Source of the DNA: an uncultured Lachnospiraceae bacterium
GTDB taxonomy: Bacteria; Bacillota; Clostridia; Lachnospirales; Lachnospiraceae
Assembly (NCBI GenBank): GCA_947630875.1
Contig: CANRJG010000005.1
Location: forward strand, 1-64,000
Reading direction: 5' to 3'
DNA: 64,000 nucleotides
Positions 26,794 to 35,959 of this stretch are shown piece by piece. The notes below the pieces were generated by a model that saw only the letters and a list, made by a program, of their open reading frames with translations, searched no databases and was not told the DNA's origin. The position numbers and the translations under genes were made by a program. The stretch's first letter is position 1. Every line of letters starts with the position of its first letter.

Positions 26794-28206
26794 ATGAAAA
26801 AATTTATGGATCAGGATTTCCTGCTTTCTACGGAAACGGCGAAAACCCTTTATCACGAACATGCAGCGGTGATGCCCGTTCTCGACTACCATTGCCACAT
26901 CAATCCGGAAGAGATCGCAAAAGACCGGCAATTCGACAATATCACACAGCTCTGGCTGGGCGGAGACCATTACAAATGGCGGCAGATGCGCAGCAACGGC
27001 GTGGATGAGTATTATATTACCGGCGACGCGCCGGATTTTGAAAAATTCAAAAAATGGGCGGAAACCCTTGGCAAGGCTATCGGCAATCCGCTGTATCACT
27101 GGAGCCATCTGGAGCTGCAGCGCTATTTCGGTTATGAAGGCACACTGAATGCGGATACCGCGGAAGAGGTGTGGAACCTCTGCAATGAAAAGCTGCATAC
27201 GCCCGAAATGAGCGTCCGCAACATCATTAAACAGTCCAATGTCACGCTGATCTGCACCACCGACGATCCGGTGGATTCTCTGCAGTGGCACAAACAGCTG
27301 GCTGCAGACGACAGCTTTGACGTACAGGTGCTTCCGGCATGGCGTCCCGATAAGGCCATGAATATCGAAGCCCCCGGCTATCTCGACTATCTTGCGCAGC
27401 TGGAAACCGCCAGCGGCATTTCCATTCACAGTTTTGCGGATTTAAAAGAAGCGCTGAAAAACCGTATGGCCTTCTTCAACGAAATGGGCTGCCGGGCCAG
27501 CGATCATGCCCTTGAGTACGTCATGTACGTACCCGCCGACGATGCAGAACTGGAAACCATCTTTGCAAAACGTCTGTCAGGCGGAACCATCGAGAGAGAG
27601 GAAGAACTGAAATTCAAAACCGCCTTCATGATCTTCGTCGGAAAAGAATATCATAAGCTGGGATGGGCCATGCAGCTGCACTACGGCACACACCGCAGCG
27701 TCAACGACCTGATGTTTGCAAAGCTGGGTCCGGATACCGGATTTGACTGCATCAATACCTACAGTTCCACCAAAGAAATGGCGGCGTTCTTAAATGCCCT
27801 CAACAAGACCGACGAACTGCCAAAGACCATTATCTATTCTCTGAATCCGGCAGACAACGCCGGCATCGGCACGGTACTCGGCTGCTTCCAGGGACCGGAA
27901 GTCCGGGGTAAGATTCAGCAGGGTTCCGCATGGTGGTTCAACGATCATAAGACGGGCATGACTGAGCAGATGACCTCTCTGGCCAACTTAGGTTTGCTGG
28001 CGAATTTCATCGGTATGCTGACAGATTCCAGAAGTTTCCTGTCCTATACCAGACACGAGTATTTCAGACGCATCTTGTGTGATCTGCTGGGAAAATGGGT
28101 AGAAAACGGGGAGTATCCCGCAGACATGAAGGTACTTGGAGAAATGGTGAGAGATATTTCCTATCGCAATGCCGTCAACTATTTCGGCTTTGATCTGTCC
28201 ATTTGA
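26794..28206 (+). CDS. uxaC: Glucuronate/galacturonate isomerase
   Basis: 470 residues of the uronate isomerase family. It converts D-galacturonate to D-tagaturonate and D-glucuronate to D-fructuronate, the first step of the pathway. The metal-site motif VLDYHCHINPEEIA (about 31-44) matches the HxH of the amidohydrolase superfamily; ICTTDDPVDSL, HYGTHRSVND and GSAWWFNDHKTGM are further family motifs. AGGAGG lies eleven bases upstream of the ATG. It is divergent from uxaBA with its own promoter, so supply of tagaturonate and its reduction can be tuned together. Confidence 0.97.
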   Translation: MKKFMDQDFLLSTETAKTLYHEHAAVMPVLDYHCHINPEEIAKDRQFDNITQLWLGGDHYKWRQMRSNGVDEYYITGDAPDFEKFKKWAETLGKAIGNPLYHWSHLELQRYFGYEGTLNADTAEEVWNLCNEKLHTPEMSVRNIIKQSNVTLICTTDDPVDSLQWHKQLAADDSFDVQVLPAWRPDKAMNIEAPGYLDYLAQLETASGISIHSFADLKEALKNRMAFFNEMGCRASDHALEYVMYVPADDAELETIFAKRLSGGTIEREEELKFKTAFMIFVGKEYHKLGWAMQLHYGTHRSVNDLMFAKLGPDTGFDCINTYSSTKEMAAFLNALNKTDELPKTIIYSLNPADNAGIGTVLGCFQGPEVRGKIQQGSAWWFNDHKTGMTEQMTSLANLGLLANFIGMLTDSRSFLSYTRHEYFRRILCDLLGKWVENGEYPADMKVLGEMVRDISYRNAVNYFGFDLSI

Positions 28207-28244
28207 TTTGCGTCAGGCCGGCAGATTTTCAAAAAAAACAAACA

Positions 28245-28273
28245 GGGCGAACCGTGTGCCGCACGATTCGCCC
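28245..28273. terminator. Bidirectional terminator between uxaC and fucO
   Basis: GGGCGAACCGTG (28245-28256) pairs with CACGATTCGCCC (28262-28273) with one mismatch. It is followed by TTCTTCTTTT on the plus strand and by TTTGTTTTTTTT on the minus strand, so it serves both convergent genes. Confidence 0.88.
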
Positions 28274-28302
28274 TTCTTCTTTTACTTTGTTATGAAAAAG
28301 CG

Positions 28303-29448
28303 TTACATCAGTTTTCTGAATAAAGCCTTCAGATCTTCGATGCTGGCTTCCTTCGGATTGCCCGGTGCGCAGGCGTCGTTGAAAGCGGATTCCGCCAGGA
28401 AATCCAGATCCTCTTCCTTCAGCGCTTCCAGTTTCGCAGGAATACCCACGTTTGCCGAAAGCTGCTTCACCGCGTCAATGGCTGCTTTTCTGTAAGCTTC
28501 CATACTCATCTCATCTACGCCCTTAACGCCCATCGCTCTCGCGATCTCGCGGTACTTTTCTCCAGTGCACTCCTGATTGTATTCCATAACGATGGGCAGC
28601 ATCATCGCGCATGCCACACCGTGGGGTGTATCATAAACCGCGCCCAGGGTATGGGCCATGGAATGCGCAATACCCAGTCCGACGTTGGAAAAGCCCATGC
28701 CTGCAATATACTGTCCCAGTGCCATGCCCTCACGGCCTTCCGGTGTATTTGCCACCGCGCCGCGCAGCGATCTTGCAATGATTTCAATGGCTTTCAGATG
28801 GAACATATCCGTCATTTCCCACGCAGCTTTGGTGGTATAGCCTTCAATCGCATGGGTCAGCGCATCCATACCGGTAGACGCCGTCAGTCCTTTGGGCATA
28901 GAGCTCATCATATCGGGATCCACCACCGCCACAATGGGCATATCGTGGGGATCTACACAGACAAATTTCCGTTTCCGCTCCACATCCGTGATGACGTAAT
29001 TGATGGTAACTTCCGCCGCGGTTCCGGCTGTCGTAGGCACTGCGATAATGGGAACGCAGGGTTTTTTCGTCGGGGCTACGCCCTCCAGACTTCTTACGTC
29101 CGCAAATTCCGGATTGGCAATGATGATGCCGATAGCTTTTGCGGTATCCATGGAAGAACCGCCGCCTACCGCGATGATGTAATCTGCTTTGGCCGCCTGG
29201 AATGCGGCAACGCCCTTCTGTACATTTTCAATCGTCGGATTTGCCTTGATGTCGGAATAAATCTCATATGCCAGTCCTTCCTGATCCAGCATGTCCGTCA
29301 CTTTCGACGTCACGTTGAACCGGATCAGATCGGGATCCGAGCAAACCAGTGCTTTCTGAAAGCCCCATGCTTTCGCCTCATTTGCAATCTCTGCGATTGC
29401 GCCTTTTCCGTGGTATGATGTCTGATTCAGCATAATTCTGTCAGCCAT
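28303..29448 (-). CDS. fucO: Lactaldehyde reductase (iron-containing alcohol dehydrogenase)
   Basis: 381 residues, strongly like E. coli FucO along its length. It reduces L-lactaldehyde, made from L-rhamnose or L-fucose, to 1,2-propanediol with NADH. The nucleotide site GGGSSMDTAKAIG (about 96-108) and iron ligands in GMDALTHAIEGY and AHSMAHTLGAVYDTPHG are intact, as is TAGTAAEVTINYVITD. ATG 29448 is used because GGAGG lies seven bases upstream. Presence beside galacturonan genes fits rhamnogalacturonan use. No promoter fits between the preceding terminator and the start, so it may depend on read-through. Confidence 0.93.
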   Translation of the reverse strand: MADRIMLNQTSYHGKGAIAEIANEAKAWGFQKALVCSDPDLIRFNVTSKVTDMLDQEGLAYEIYSDIKANPTIENVQKGVAAFQAAKADYIIAVGGGSSMDTAKAIGIIIANPEFADVRSLEGVAPTKKPCVPIIAVPTTAGTAAEVTINYVITDVERKRKFVCVDPHDMPIVAVVDPDMMSSMPKGLTASTGMDALTHAIEGYTTKAAWEMTDMFHLKAIEIIARSLRGAVANTPEGREGMALGQYIAGMGFSNVGLGIAHSMAHTLGAVYDTPHGVACAMMLPIVMEYNQECTGEKYREIARAMGVKGVDEMSMEAYRKAAIDAVKQLSANVGIPAKLEALKEEDLDFLAESAFNDACAPGNPKEASIEDLKALFRKLM

Positions 29449-29485
29449 ATCCATTCCTCCTTTTTTTCATTCTGGTAATTTTTTA

Positions 29486-29521
29486 AAATCCGGCAGAACG
29501 CTGTTTTGTTCTGCCGGATTT
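29486..29521 (-). terminator. Intrinsic terminator of the pectate lyase gene
   Basis: AAATCCGGCAGAAC (29486-29499) and GTTCTGCCGGATTT (29508-29521) form a perfect 14-bp stem with an eight-base loop. A short T run followed by A residues comes after it on the minus strand. Confidence 0.85.
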
Positions 29522-29567
29522 ATCATCTTGTATGTTTATGCATCCTGTCTGTAGCTTAAAAACCCGG

Positions 29568-31979
29568 TCAGATCAGTTGTGCAGCTGTCTGAAGAATCAG
29601 AAGTGCATCTCCTGCATTCACACTGCCGTCTCCGTTCATATCCGCAGCTTTCAGTGCATCATCTTTCAGTTCGATCAGCTTTGCAGCATGTCTGAGGACT
29701 TCCAGTGCATCTTCTGCATTTACGATGCCGTTCTGATTGATATCCCCCATTACCAGCGGCGTATCGGTCGGATCATCCTCTCCTCCGGACGCTTTTTTAA
29801 CAGTTACCCTACAGGTCGCGCTGATTTTGGAATTTTCTTCCGCGGAACAGGTAATCTGCGCCGTTCCGGGTGCAACCGCTGTTACCAGGCCATCTGCCGA
29901 TACCGTGACAACTCTTTCGTTTGATGATTTCCATACAAGCTTGGGATTTGTAGTATTTTCCGGTTGGATTGTCGCAGTCAGCTGGAATGTCTCGCCTGCC
30001 TGGATCGATTTAGACCCGGCGTCCAATTTAATTGATTCCATCTGCTGATAAACTTCTACCGAAACTTCCTTTGCCGGCGCAGTTCCTGCCTGTACCGTAA
30101 TCTCCGCGGTTCCGATATCCTTTGCAACGATCAGTCCGGAAGGCAGCACTTCTGCCACATTCGGATTGCTGGAGCTGAACTTCAGACTCCGATCCGTTGC
30201 ATAAGAAGGGGTACGGGTTATCAGAATCTGACGCACATCCCCTTTATTGATCCTGGCATTGTCAAAGTTCATTTCAAATGAGGTGACCGGAACGGTTTCC
30301 GAAACCGGCTGAATATCTTCTCCTGCATTGTATTCTGTTCGCAGCCAGAATTCTGCAGGCTGATGCAGTGTAAATGCACCGGCATATTTTTCCGTCACAT
30401 CTTCTACTTTATCCAGCTGAACCACAGTATATTCATAAGGAAGCGCATAATCATAATCGTAATTGAATTCAAAAGGAACCGGCTTTCCATCTTTCACAGG
30501 AGGATTTTCCCGATCCATCTTTTCACGGCCTTTAATCTCTACATTCCAGCAAAATGTGCCTCTGAATCCATCTTTGTAATAATCCGAAACTACCAACGGA
30601 TTATCTCCGTTGTTATCCCAGCTGCTCCCTTCATAGGTGTTTCCATCCCTCGTATTAATTCTGGAATTGACGACCAGCGCCTGATTATAAACATCCTGGA
30701 AATAGGTTGCCCAATTTCCGGAAGCGCCATTCTGTAAAGAGCCGATAATTGCGGCGGCCGCACCGTCAAATACACAGGTATCCGCGGCAACACTGCCCCC
30801 GTTGTGCACGTCGATACAACGGTACAAACTGTGATCCTCTGCTTTCTGCAGCCCAGGTACTTCCTGCCGCAGTTTATAACGTTTCATATCATCGATATAA
30901 CAATTGAACAGATGGCCTTTGCCCTGCCGCATACGAACGACACGCTGGCCCAGATTTGACATAACGCTGTATGCAAATGTTACGGACAGACGCTGATTTC
31001 CATCCTCCAGACCCAGCTTTATGTTATCCGTATAATCCTTATCGCCCGAACCAATCAGAAATGCCTTGCTGTGAAGAGCACTAAAGGCAAGCACTTTTTC
31101 AAAAGTAGCGCCGGCGTCACGCATCACTTTATACTCGTCATCCGCATCCAGCTTGCCGTCCTGATACCGCTGTTCCACCAGATTCATGGTCTGATACAGA
31201 TTGCTGTCCGGCTCCGGTGTATCTGTAGTCTTTTCGCCAAATTTACACCAGGTATAGCTGACATCCGAGGCCCCGTTTTCGGAATCACACAGTCCGTCAT
31301 AACCCATCGTAAAACTGCAGTGATCAAACCAGACACCTTTAGCGCCGTTGACCTTCATCACAGACCAGCCGGCATCCTTGTTGTCGCCTTCCTTGTCCCA
31401 CTGCCACATACCGTCAAACTTAATGTTACGAATAATCAGATCATTGCTGGTTCCCTGCAGCTTCCACTCTGCGCGGCTGATCTTTGCGCCGCCCTCAGAG
31501 AAAATCGTCAGACCGCTAATCCCGGGCAATACCAGCTGTGTCAGGCCGGATTCCATCATACCGGGGCTGGTGAGTTTGCCTGCAGCCGCCTGTTTTTCAA
31601 AATAATCCGATACCAGTGATGAGGCTTTGGATTCCTCACTTAACAGGAAATACCCCATATCGATGTCATTCATAATCTCGATTATTTTCACTTCACTTTT
31701 TTGTGCCTTCAACAGAGCCGCAATCAGTTCATCCGCATTATGCACTTGTACGTGCTTTTCCGTATGCAGGAACTGTTTTCTGTCGTCCAAATTCACTTTT
31801 CCCTGCGCGTATCCGGTCAGAGACAGCAAACTTGTATCAAAATCATTTACAATTGTTCTCGTTGTTCCCGGAATCTTGTCTATCGCCGGTGTTTCCGCAG
31901 CAGCCGTAAGACCGCTCATACATGTAACGGCAAGAGAAAACGTCAGAACAAATGCCAGTGTTTTACGAACCCACTTCAT
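29568..31979 (-). CDS. Secreted pectate lyase (PL1) with two BIG2 domains and a dockerin
   Basis: 803 residues. A signal peptide (about 1-27, ending TAAAE) is followed by a polysaccharide lyase family 1 parallel beta-helix (about 60-520). Calcium and catalytic regions are recognisable: VWFDHCSFTMGYDGLCD, then GQRVVRMRQGKGHLFNCYID, where the usual Pro of RxPR is Val. Two bacterial Ig-like (BIG2) domains span about 575-660 and 662-735. A type I dockerin closes the protein (742-803) with calcium loops DINQNGIVNAED and DMNGDGSVNAGD. It would cut polygalacturonate outside the cell by beta-elimination. ATG 31979 has GGAGGGG upstream. Confidence 0.85.
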   Translation of the reverse strand: MKWVRKTLAFVLTFSLAVTCMSGLTAAAETPAIDKIPGTTRTIVNDFDTSLLSLTGYAQGKVNLDDRKQFLHTEKHVQVHNADELIAALLKAQKSEVKIIEIMNDIDMGYFLLSEESKASSLVSDYFEKQAAAGKLTSPGMMESGLTQLVLPGISGLTIFSEGGAKISRAEWKLQGTSNDLIIRNIKFDGMWQWDKEGDNKDAGWSVMKVNGAKGVWFDHCSFTMGYDGLCDSENGASDVSYTWCKFGEKTTDTPEPDSNLYQTMNLVEQRYQDGKLDADDEYKVMRDAGATFEKVLAFSALHSKAFLIGSGDKDYTDNIKLGLEDGNQRLSVTFAYSVMSNLGQRVVRMRQGKGHLFNCYIDDMKRYKLRQEVPGLQKAEDHSLYRCIDVHNGGSVAADTCVFDGAAAAIIGSLQNGASGNWATYFQDVYNQALVVNSRINTRDGNTYEGSSWDNNGDNPLVVSDYYKDGFRGTFCWNVEIKGREKMDRENPPVKDGKPVPFEFNYDYDYALPYEYTVVQLDKVEDVTEKYAGAFTLHQPAEFWLRTEYNAGEDIQPVSETVPVTSFEMNFDNARINKGDVRQILITRTPSYATDRSLKFSSSNPNVAEVLPSGLIVAKDIGTAEITVQAGTAPAKEVSVEVYQQMESIKLDAGSKSIQAGETFQLTATIQPENTTNPKLVWKSSNERVVTVSADGLVTAVAPGTAQITCSAEENSKISATCRVTVKKASGGEDDPTDTPLVMGDINQNGIVNAEDALEVLRHAAKLIELKDDALKAADMNGDGSVNAGDALLILQTAAQLI

Positions 31980-32012
31980 AGTTTCAAGCCCCTCCATCTT
32001 TTTAATTGAAAA

Positions 32013-32039
32013 TGAGACTGCCCCCTTTGGGCAGCCTCA
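32013..32039 (-). terminator. Hairpin between binding-protein gene and pectate lyase gene
   Basis: TGAG-A-CTGCCC (32013-32023) pairs with GGGCAG-C-CTCA (32029-32039) with one internal mismatch. On the minus strand it is followed by TTTTC. No promoter fits between it and the lyase start, so partial read-through probably feeds the lyase. Confidence 0.8.
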
Positions 32040-32059
32040 CTTATCATTTATTCATACAG

Positions 32060-33673
32060 TTATCTTGCGAGATATGCATCATAAGCTTTCTGCCAGATTT
32101 CGGTAAACGTATCTCCGCCAAGAAGTCTGCACTGCTCTAAGTACGCATCATAGTTTGTCAGAGGCAGAGCGCCTGTTACGAAACGCTGACGCATCTTGGT
32201 CATGTAATCCTTCATTTCTCCCTGAATTTCATCTGCTTCCTGCTCAAGCTCTGTAGAAAGCTGTACAGGTGCAAGCAGCTTATAGGAAGTATCGCCCTCT
32301 GCAAATACATAAGCAGCATTCTTGTATTCTTCAGATTTCTGTGAGAATACATAATCCGCAACGATATCGCCGCGTGAAGGGAACGCAACCGTCAGGTTAT
32401 CCGCATAGGTATTGAACTTCGGGATCTTCTTTCCGTGGAAGTCAACCATTTCGTCCATGCCGGACATCAGTTTCTTCTCACCGCCGACTACTTCGTAGCT
32501 TTCGCCTTCAATACCCCAGGTAAGAAGCGTGGTACCTTCTTCGGAAAGCATGTAGTCCAGCAGATAGGCAGCCGCTGTGTCTACACCGTCTTTCTTCGCA
32601 TTACTCGTGATGACAGTGGTATCACGATGGAACGAAGAAATATCAGAGAAGCACCAATGGTCGCCGTCTGCGGTCTTCGGCCACGGACAGGGTGAGAATT
32701 TAACGCCGGGTGCCTTCTCTTTCAGAACAGCCAGGAACGAACTTGCATCGTCTTCGTCGAAGTCCGTAACGCCGCCCTTCCATGCGCCTGCGAAGTTGCC
32801 GGTTACACGATCTCTCTGATTCTCAAGAGAAGTCTTATCGAACATGTAGTAGATCAGTCCTTCGGTATACCACTTGTTCATCTCGGTCAGATACTCTTTA
32901 TAGTTATCGGTCATATAACCGAATACAACCTTGCCATCCATGATGGAAGGATCATCGTCAATGCCATAAGCAGGAAGGAAATACTTCCAGCCTGAAGAAC
33001 ATGCGATGTACGGCTCTTCATCTGCATCACCGTTTCCGTTCGGATCCTGCTGCTTGAATGCCTTGAGAACTCTGTACCAGTCTTCCATATCTTCAGGAAC
33101 ATCCTCGCCTACGGAATCCAGCCAGTCCTGACGGATAACCAGACCGTATTCAGAGGTCAGCGCTCTCTGAATCTCATCATTGACATCATAGAAGGTACTC
33201 AGATATGTATAAACACCTCCGTCAAGTCTGATGTCACGACCCAGATCCGGGTACTCCTCCAACAGTGCCTTGAAGTTCGGCATGTACTCATCCATGTAAC
33301 CGTTTAATTCAAGAGATACACCGTCGTCATGCATACCTGCCATACGTCCTGTATAGCGTTCCAGATTCTTCGCTGTAATGATATCCGGATAGGTCTTGGC
33401 CGTCATCATCGGAAGATATGCATCATAGTTAATCGCCATCTGAAAATCTATGGTGATATTGGTGCGCTTCTGGATTTCCTGCAAGGACTTCATTTCCTTC
33501 CAGTAGTAGGTATAGTAGGTATCCGTTCCGCCAACCATCCACCACGATACAGTTACGTTCTTGTCCCAAGCTTCCACGTCGGAATCGTCGCCGCCGCTTT
33601 TTTTCTTACAGCCGGCAAAGACAAGACAGGCTAAAACTGCAAAAATCAATAATGCTATGATTCTCTTTTTCAT
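32060..33673 (-). CDS. Extracellular solute-binding lipoprotein (carbohydrate ABC type)
   Basis: 537 residues. Signal and lipobox LVFAGCKKK with Cys at residue 21. The body has the shape of family 1 binding proteins of the LplA/YtcQ type found with complex-carbohydrate importers: NVTVSWWMVGGTDTYYTY, LNGYMDEYMPNFKALL, and NGNGDADEEPYIACSSG, which is a possible calcium loop. No permease or ATPase gene is next to it, so it must use subunits encoded elsewhere. A near-consensus promoter precedes it. Position before the pectate lyase suggests pectin oligosaccharides as ligand; this is inference. Confidence 0.85.
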   Translation of the reverse strand: MKKRIIALLIFAVLACLVFAGCKKKSGGDDSDVEAWDKNVTVSWWMVGGTDTYYTYYWKEMKSLQEIQKRTNITIDFQMAINYDAYLPMMTAKTYPDIITAKNLERYTGRMAGMHDDGVSLELNGYMDEYMPNFKALLEEYPDLGRDIRLDGGVYTYLSTFYDVNDEIQRALTSEYGLVIRQDWLDSVGEDVPEDMEDWYRVLKAFKQQDPNGNGDADEEPYIACSSGWKYFLPAYGIDDDPSIMDGKVVFGYMTDNYKEYLTEMNKWYTEGLIYYMFDKTSLENQRDRVTGNFAGAWKGGVTDFDEDDASSFLAVLKEKAPGVKFSPCPWPKTADGDHWCFSDISSFHRDTTVITSNAKKDGVDTAAAYLLDYMLSEEGTTLLTWGIEGESYEVVGGEKKLMSGMDEMVDFHGKKIPKFNTYADNLTVAFPSRGDIVADYVFSQKSEEYKNAAYVFAEGDTSYKLLAPVQLSTELEQEADEIQGEMKDYMTKMRQRFVTGALPLTNYDAYLEQCRLLGGDTFTEIWQKAYDAYLAR

Positions 33674-33701
33674 AGTTTCCTCCTTTCTAAAGACTAAAAC
33701 T

Positions 33702-33730
33702 ATAATAAGATTTTTTTACAGGTTTATCAA
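33702..33730 (-). promoter_or_regulatory. Sigma-A promoter of the binding protein/pectate lyase unit
   Basis: TTGATA (33725-33730), 17 bases, TATTAT (33702-33707), about 30 bases before the start on the minus strand, with AAGGAGG between. Confidence 0.82.
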
Positions 33731-33741
33731 TACACACTTTT

Positions 33742-33769
33742 TACACAAAATGCTTGTTTTTTTTGTGTA
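33742..33769. repeat. Inverted repeat between P-type ATPase gene and binding-protein promoter
   Basis: TACACAAAA (33742-33750) and TTTTGTGTA (33761-33769), a perfect 9-bp inverted repeat with a ten-base spacer. It is 12 bases upstream of the promoter -35 and 20 bases after the ATPase stop. It may be a weak terminator for the ATPase gene or an operator for the sugar-binding gene. Confidence 0.5.
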
Positions 33770-33788
33770 TAATGATAATCCAGACTGT

Positions 33789-35711
33789 CTATCCTGCCAG
33801 ATATCTGTCATTGACCCGAATGGTCCGCAATGCGTTCAGCACCGCAATCATACAGACGCCCACATCCGCGATGACTGCAAGCCACATCGAAGTGATGCCG
33901 CAGGCGGACAGCACCAGCACAGCCGTCTTTGCGCCCAGTGCAAAAGCAATGTTTTCCCGCACAATCCGCATGGTTTTGCGGGACAAAGTTACCGCCAGCG
34001 GGATTCTGCTCAGATCATCGTTCATAATAACGACATCGGAGGCTTCCACCGCGGCATCCGAACCAATGCCGCCGAAGGAAATGCCCACGTCCGCGCCGGC
34101 CAGCACCGGTGCGTCGTTGATCCCGTCCCCGACAAATGCGGTGTATCGTTTCTTTGCTTCATTATCCGCTATTTTTTTACCTATGTCCACTTTATCCTGG
34201 GGCAGCAGTTCCGCATAGCACTGTGTGATTCCAAGCATATCTGCCACAGCCTTCGCGCTTTCTTTCCGGTCGCCGGTGAGCATCACCATATTTGTGACGC
34301 CGGCGCGTTTTAACTGCTCCAGTGTTTCCTTTGCGTTGTCTTTGATGGTATCCGCTACAAAAATCACACCGAGATAAGCGCCATTATACGCCACATACAG
34401 CATGGTGCAGGCTGCGTCTTCTTCCACCTCCGGCAAGGTGATCTGATGGGACAGCATCAGCTTCCGGTTGCCCAGAAGTACCGGTTTTTCGTCAATTTGC
34501 GCCGAAATGCCCAGGCCGGAAAGTTCCTGTACCTGCTCTGCCCGGGGCAGTTCCATGCCTGCCGCCGCGGTTCGAATCGACACCGCAATCGGATGGGTGG
34601 AAAACTGTTCACAGGCCGCCGCCATACGAAGTACCCTGTCTCGATCCCCGACAGCATCCACACGGACCACCTCAAAACTGCCCTTCGTCAGCGTGCCGGT
34701 TTTATCAAATACAATGGTATCCAGTCCGCTCAGCCGCTCGATAAATCCGGCGCCCTTAATCAAAATGCCGCAGTTGGAAGCGCCGCCAATCCCGCCGAAA
34801 AAACCAAGGGGCACCGAAAGCACCAGCGCGCAGGGGCAGGATATAACCAGAAACGTCAGGGCGCGGTAAATCCAGGTCTGTGTCTGCCCGCGGAAGATCA
34901 GCGAAGGAATCAGCGCGATCAGCACAGCCAGAATCACTACCGAGGGTGTATAATAACGGGCAAAGCGGGAAATGAATTCTTCTGTCTTCGCCTTGTTTCG
35001 TCCCTGCTGCTGCATCAGCTGCAGAACCCGGGATACGGTAGAATCCGCATACCGCACCGTCGCCTTCATTTCCAGTACCGCGTTCAGGTTAATACAGCCC
35101 GACAGCAGTTCGTCTCCGCACTCCGCCGGAAAGGGCACGCTTTCCCCGGTCATGGCCTTCTTGTCGATGCTGCTTTCGCCCTTGACCACAACCCCGTCTA
35201 CCGGGATTTTTTCGCCTGGCAAAATTACCAGAATATCCCCGGGATTTACTTCATCCGGCGAAATTTTTCTGATTCCCTCCGGCGTCTTCAGATTGGCGGA
35301 CACGGGACGCACATCCATCAGTTCGGAAATGGACTTTCTGGACTTTTTGACCGCATAGTCCTGGAAAAATTCGCCGGTTTCATAAAACAGCACCACGGCA
35401 ATGGCCTCATCATATTCCCCCAGTACAAAAGCGCCGAGGGAGGCCACCACCATCAGAAAGATTTCGTCCATCCACTGGCCTTTTCTCAAATTGCGCAGCG
35501 CCTTTATCAGAATGTCATGCCCCACTGCCAGATAAATCAGCAGCGACAGAATCAGCCGGATATTTTCCGTATTGCGCATACCGATCCGCGCTTCCAGCAG
35601 ATCGTAAACGCCGCAGAGTCCGACGACAATCAGGATGCAAAACAGCGCCAGACCGATCAGAATTCGTTTCAGACGCTTTTTCATTTTCGCGTTCAGAATT
35701 TCGCTTTTCAT
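33789..35711 (-). CDS. Heavy-metal P1B-type ATPase (Zn/Cd/Pb type)
   Basis: About 640 residues. The metal-transport motif SCPCALVLSVP in the membrane marks the zinc/cadmium/lead subgroup (copper pumps have CPCALGLATP). The phosphorylation site DKTGTLTKG, TGES, LTGDRKESAKAVA and GDGINDAPVLAGADVGI are intact. Unlike many relatives it has no N-terminal HMA domain; a separate 72-residue HMA protein is encoded just upstream. ATG 35711 follows GAGGCGG. It exports metal and is controlled by the ArsR gene two positions upstream. Confidence 0.93.
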   Translation of the reverse strand: MKSEILNAKMKKRLKRILIGLALFCILIVVGLCGVYDLLEARIGMRNTENIRLILSLLIYLAVGHDILIKALRNLRKGQWMDEIFLMVVASLGAFVLGEYDEAIAVVLFYETGEFFQDYAVKKSRKSISELMDVRPVSANLKTPEGIRKISPDEVNPGDILVILPGEKIPVDGVVVKGESSIDKKAMTGESVPFPAECGDELLSGCINLNAVLEMKATVRYADSTVSRVLQLMQQQGRNKAKTEEFISRFARYYTPSVVILAVLIALIPSLIFRGQTQTWIYRALTFLVISCPCALVLSVPLGFFGGIGGASNCGILIKGAGFIERLSGLDTIVFDKTGTLTKGSFEVVRVDAVGDRDRVLRMAAACEQFSTHPIAVSIRTAAAGMELPRAEQVQELSGLGISAQIDEKPVLLGNRKLMLSHQITLPEVEEDAACTMLYVAYNGAYLGVIFVADTIKDNAKETLEQLKRAGVTNMVMLTGDRKESAKAVADMLGITQCYAELLPQDKVDIGKKIADNEAKKRYTAFVGDGINDAPVLAGADVGISFGGIGSDAAVEASDVVIMNDDLSRIPLAVTLSRKTMRIVRENIAFALGAKTAVLVLSACGITSMWLAVIADVGVCMIAVLNALRTIRVNDRYLAG

Positions 35712-35724
35712 CTCATTTTCCGCC

Positions 35725-35943
35725 TCAATAGTCAATCACCGCATCCGGTTCCACATCATAAATGATCTCTTTCGCCTGTTCCAGAACCGCCTTCATATGT
35801 TCTTCTGCCGCTTCAATGGTCAGCAGTTCTCCGATAAAATTCAAAGAAGCCGCGTCCACATGCTCCAGCTTCTGTATCTTTCGTTCAATCTTTGCCGCAC
35901 AGTTGGGACAGTCGATGTCCTTTACCATAATTTCTTTTCGCAT
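35725..35943 (-). CDS. Small HMA-domain metal-binding protein
   Basis: 72 residues forming one ferredoxin-like heavy-metal-associated domain. The metal site is DIDCPNCAAKIE (CxxC at about residues 12-15), followed by LEHVDAASLNFIGELLTIE. AGGAG lies seven bases before ATG 35943. It ends 14 bases before the ATPase start. It looks like the missing N-terminal domain of the pump encoded as a free protein, possibly a metallochaperone that delivers ions to it. Confidence 0.88.
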   Translation of the reverse strand: MRKEIMVKDIDCPNCAAKIERKIQKLEHVDAASLNFIGELLTIEAAEEHMKAVLEQAKEIIYDVEPDAVIDY

Positions 35944-35959
35944 CGTTTTTCTCCTTTTT

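Noticed and set aside
33742..33769. Inverted repeat as a firm terminator of the metal ATPase gene
   Set aside because: It is followed by A residues rather than T residues on the minus strand, so it is listed only as a repeat of uncertain role.
34446..35765. Plus-strand open frame of 439 codons
   Set aside because: Antisense to the P-type ATPase; no start signals or domain.
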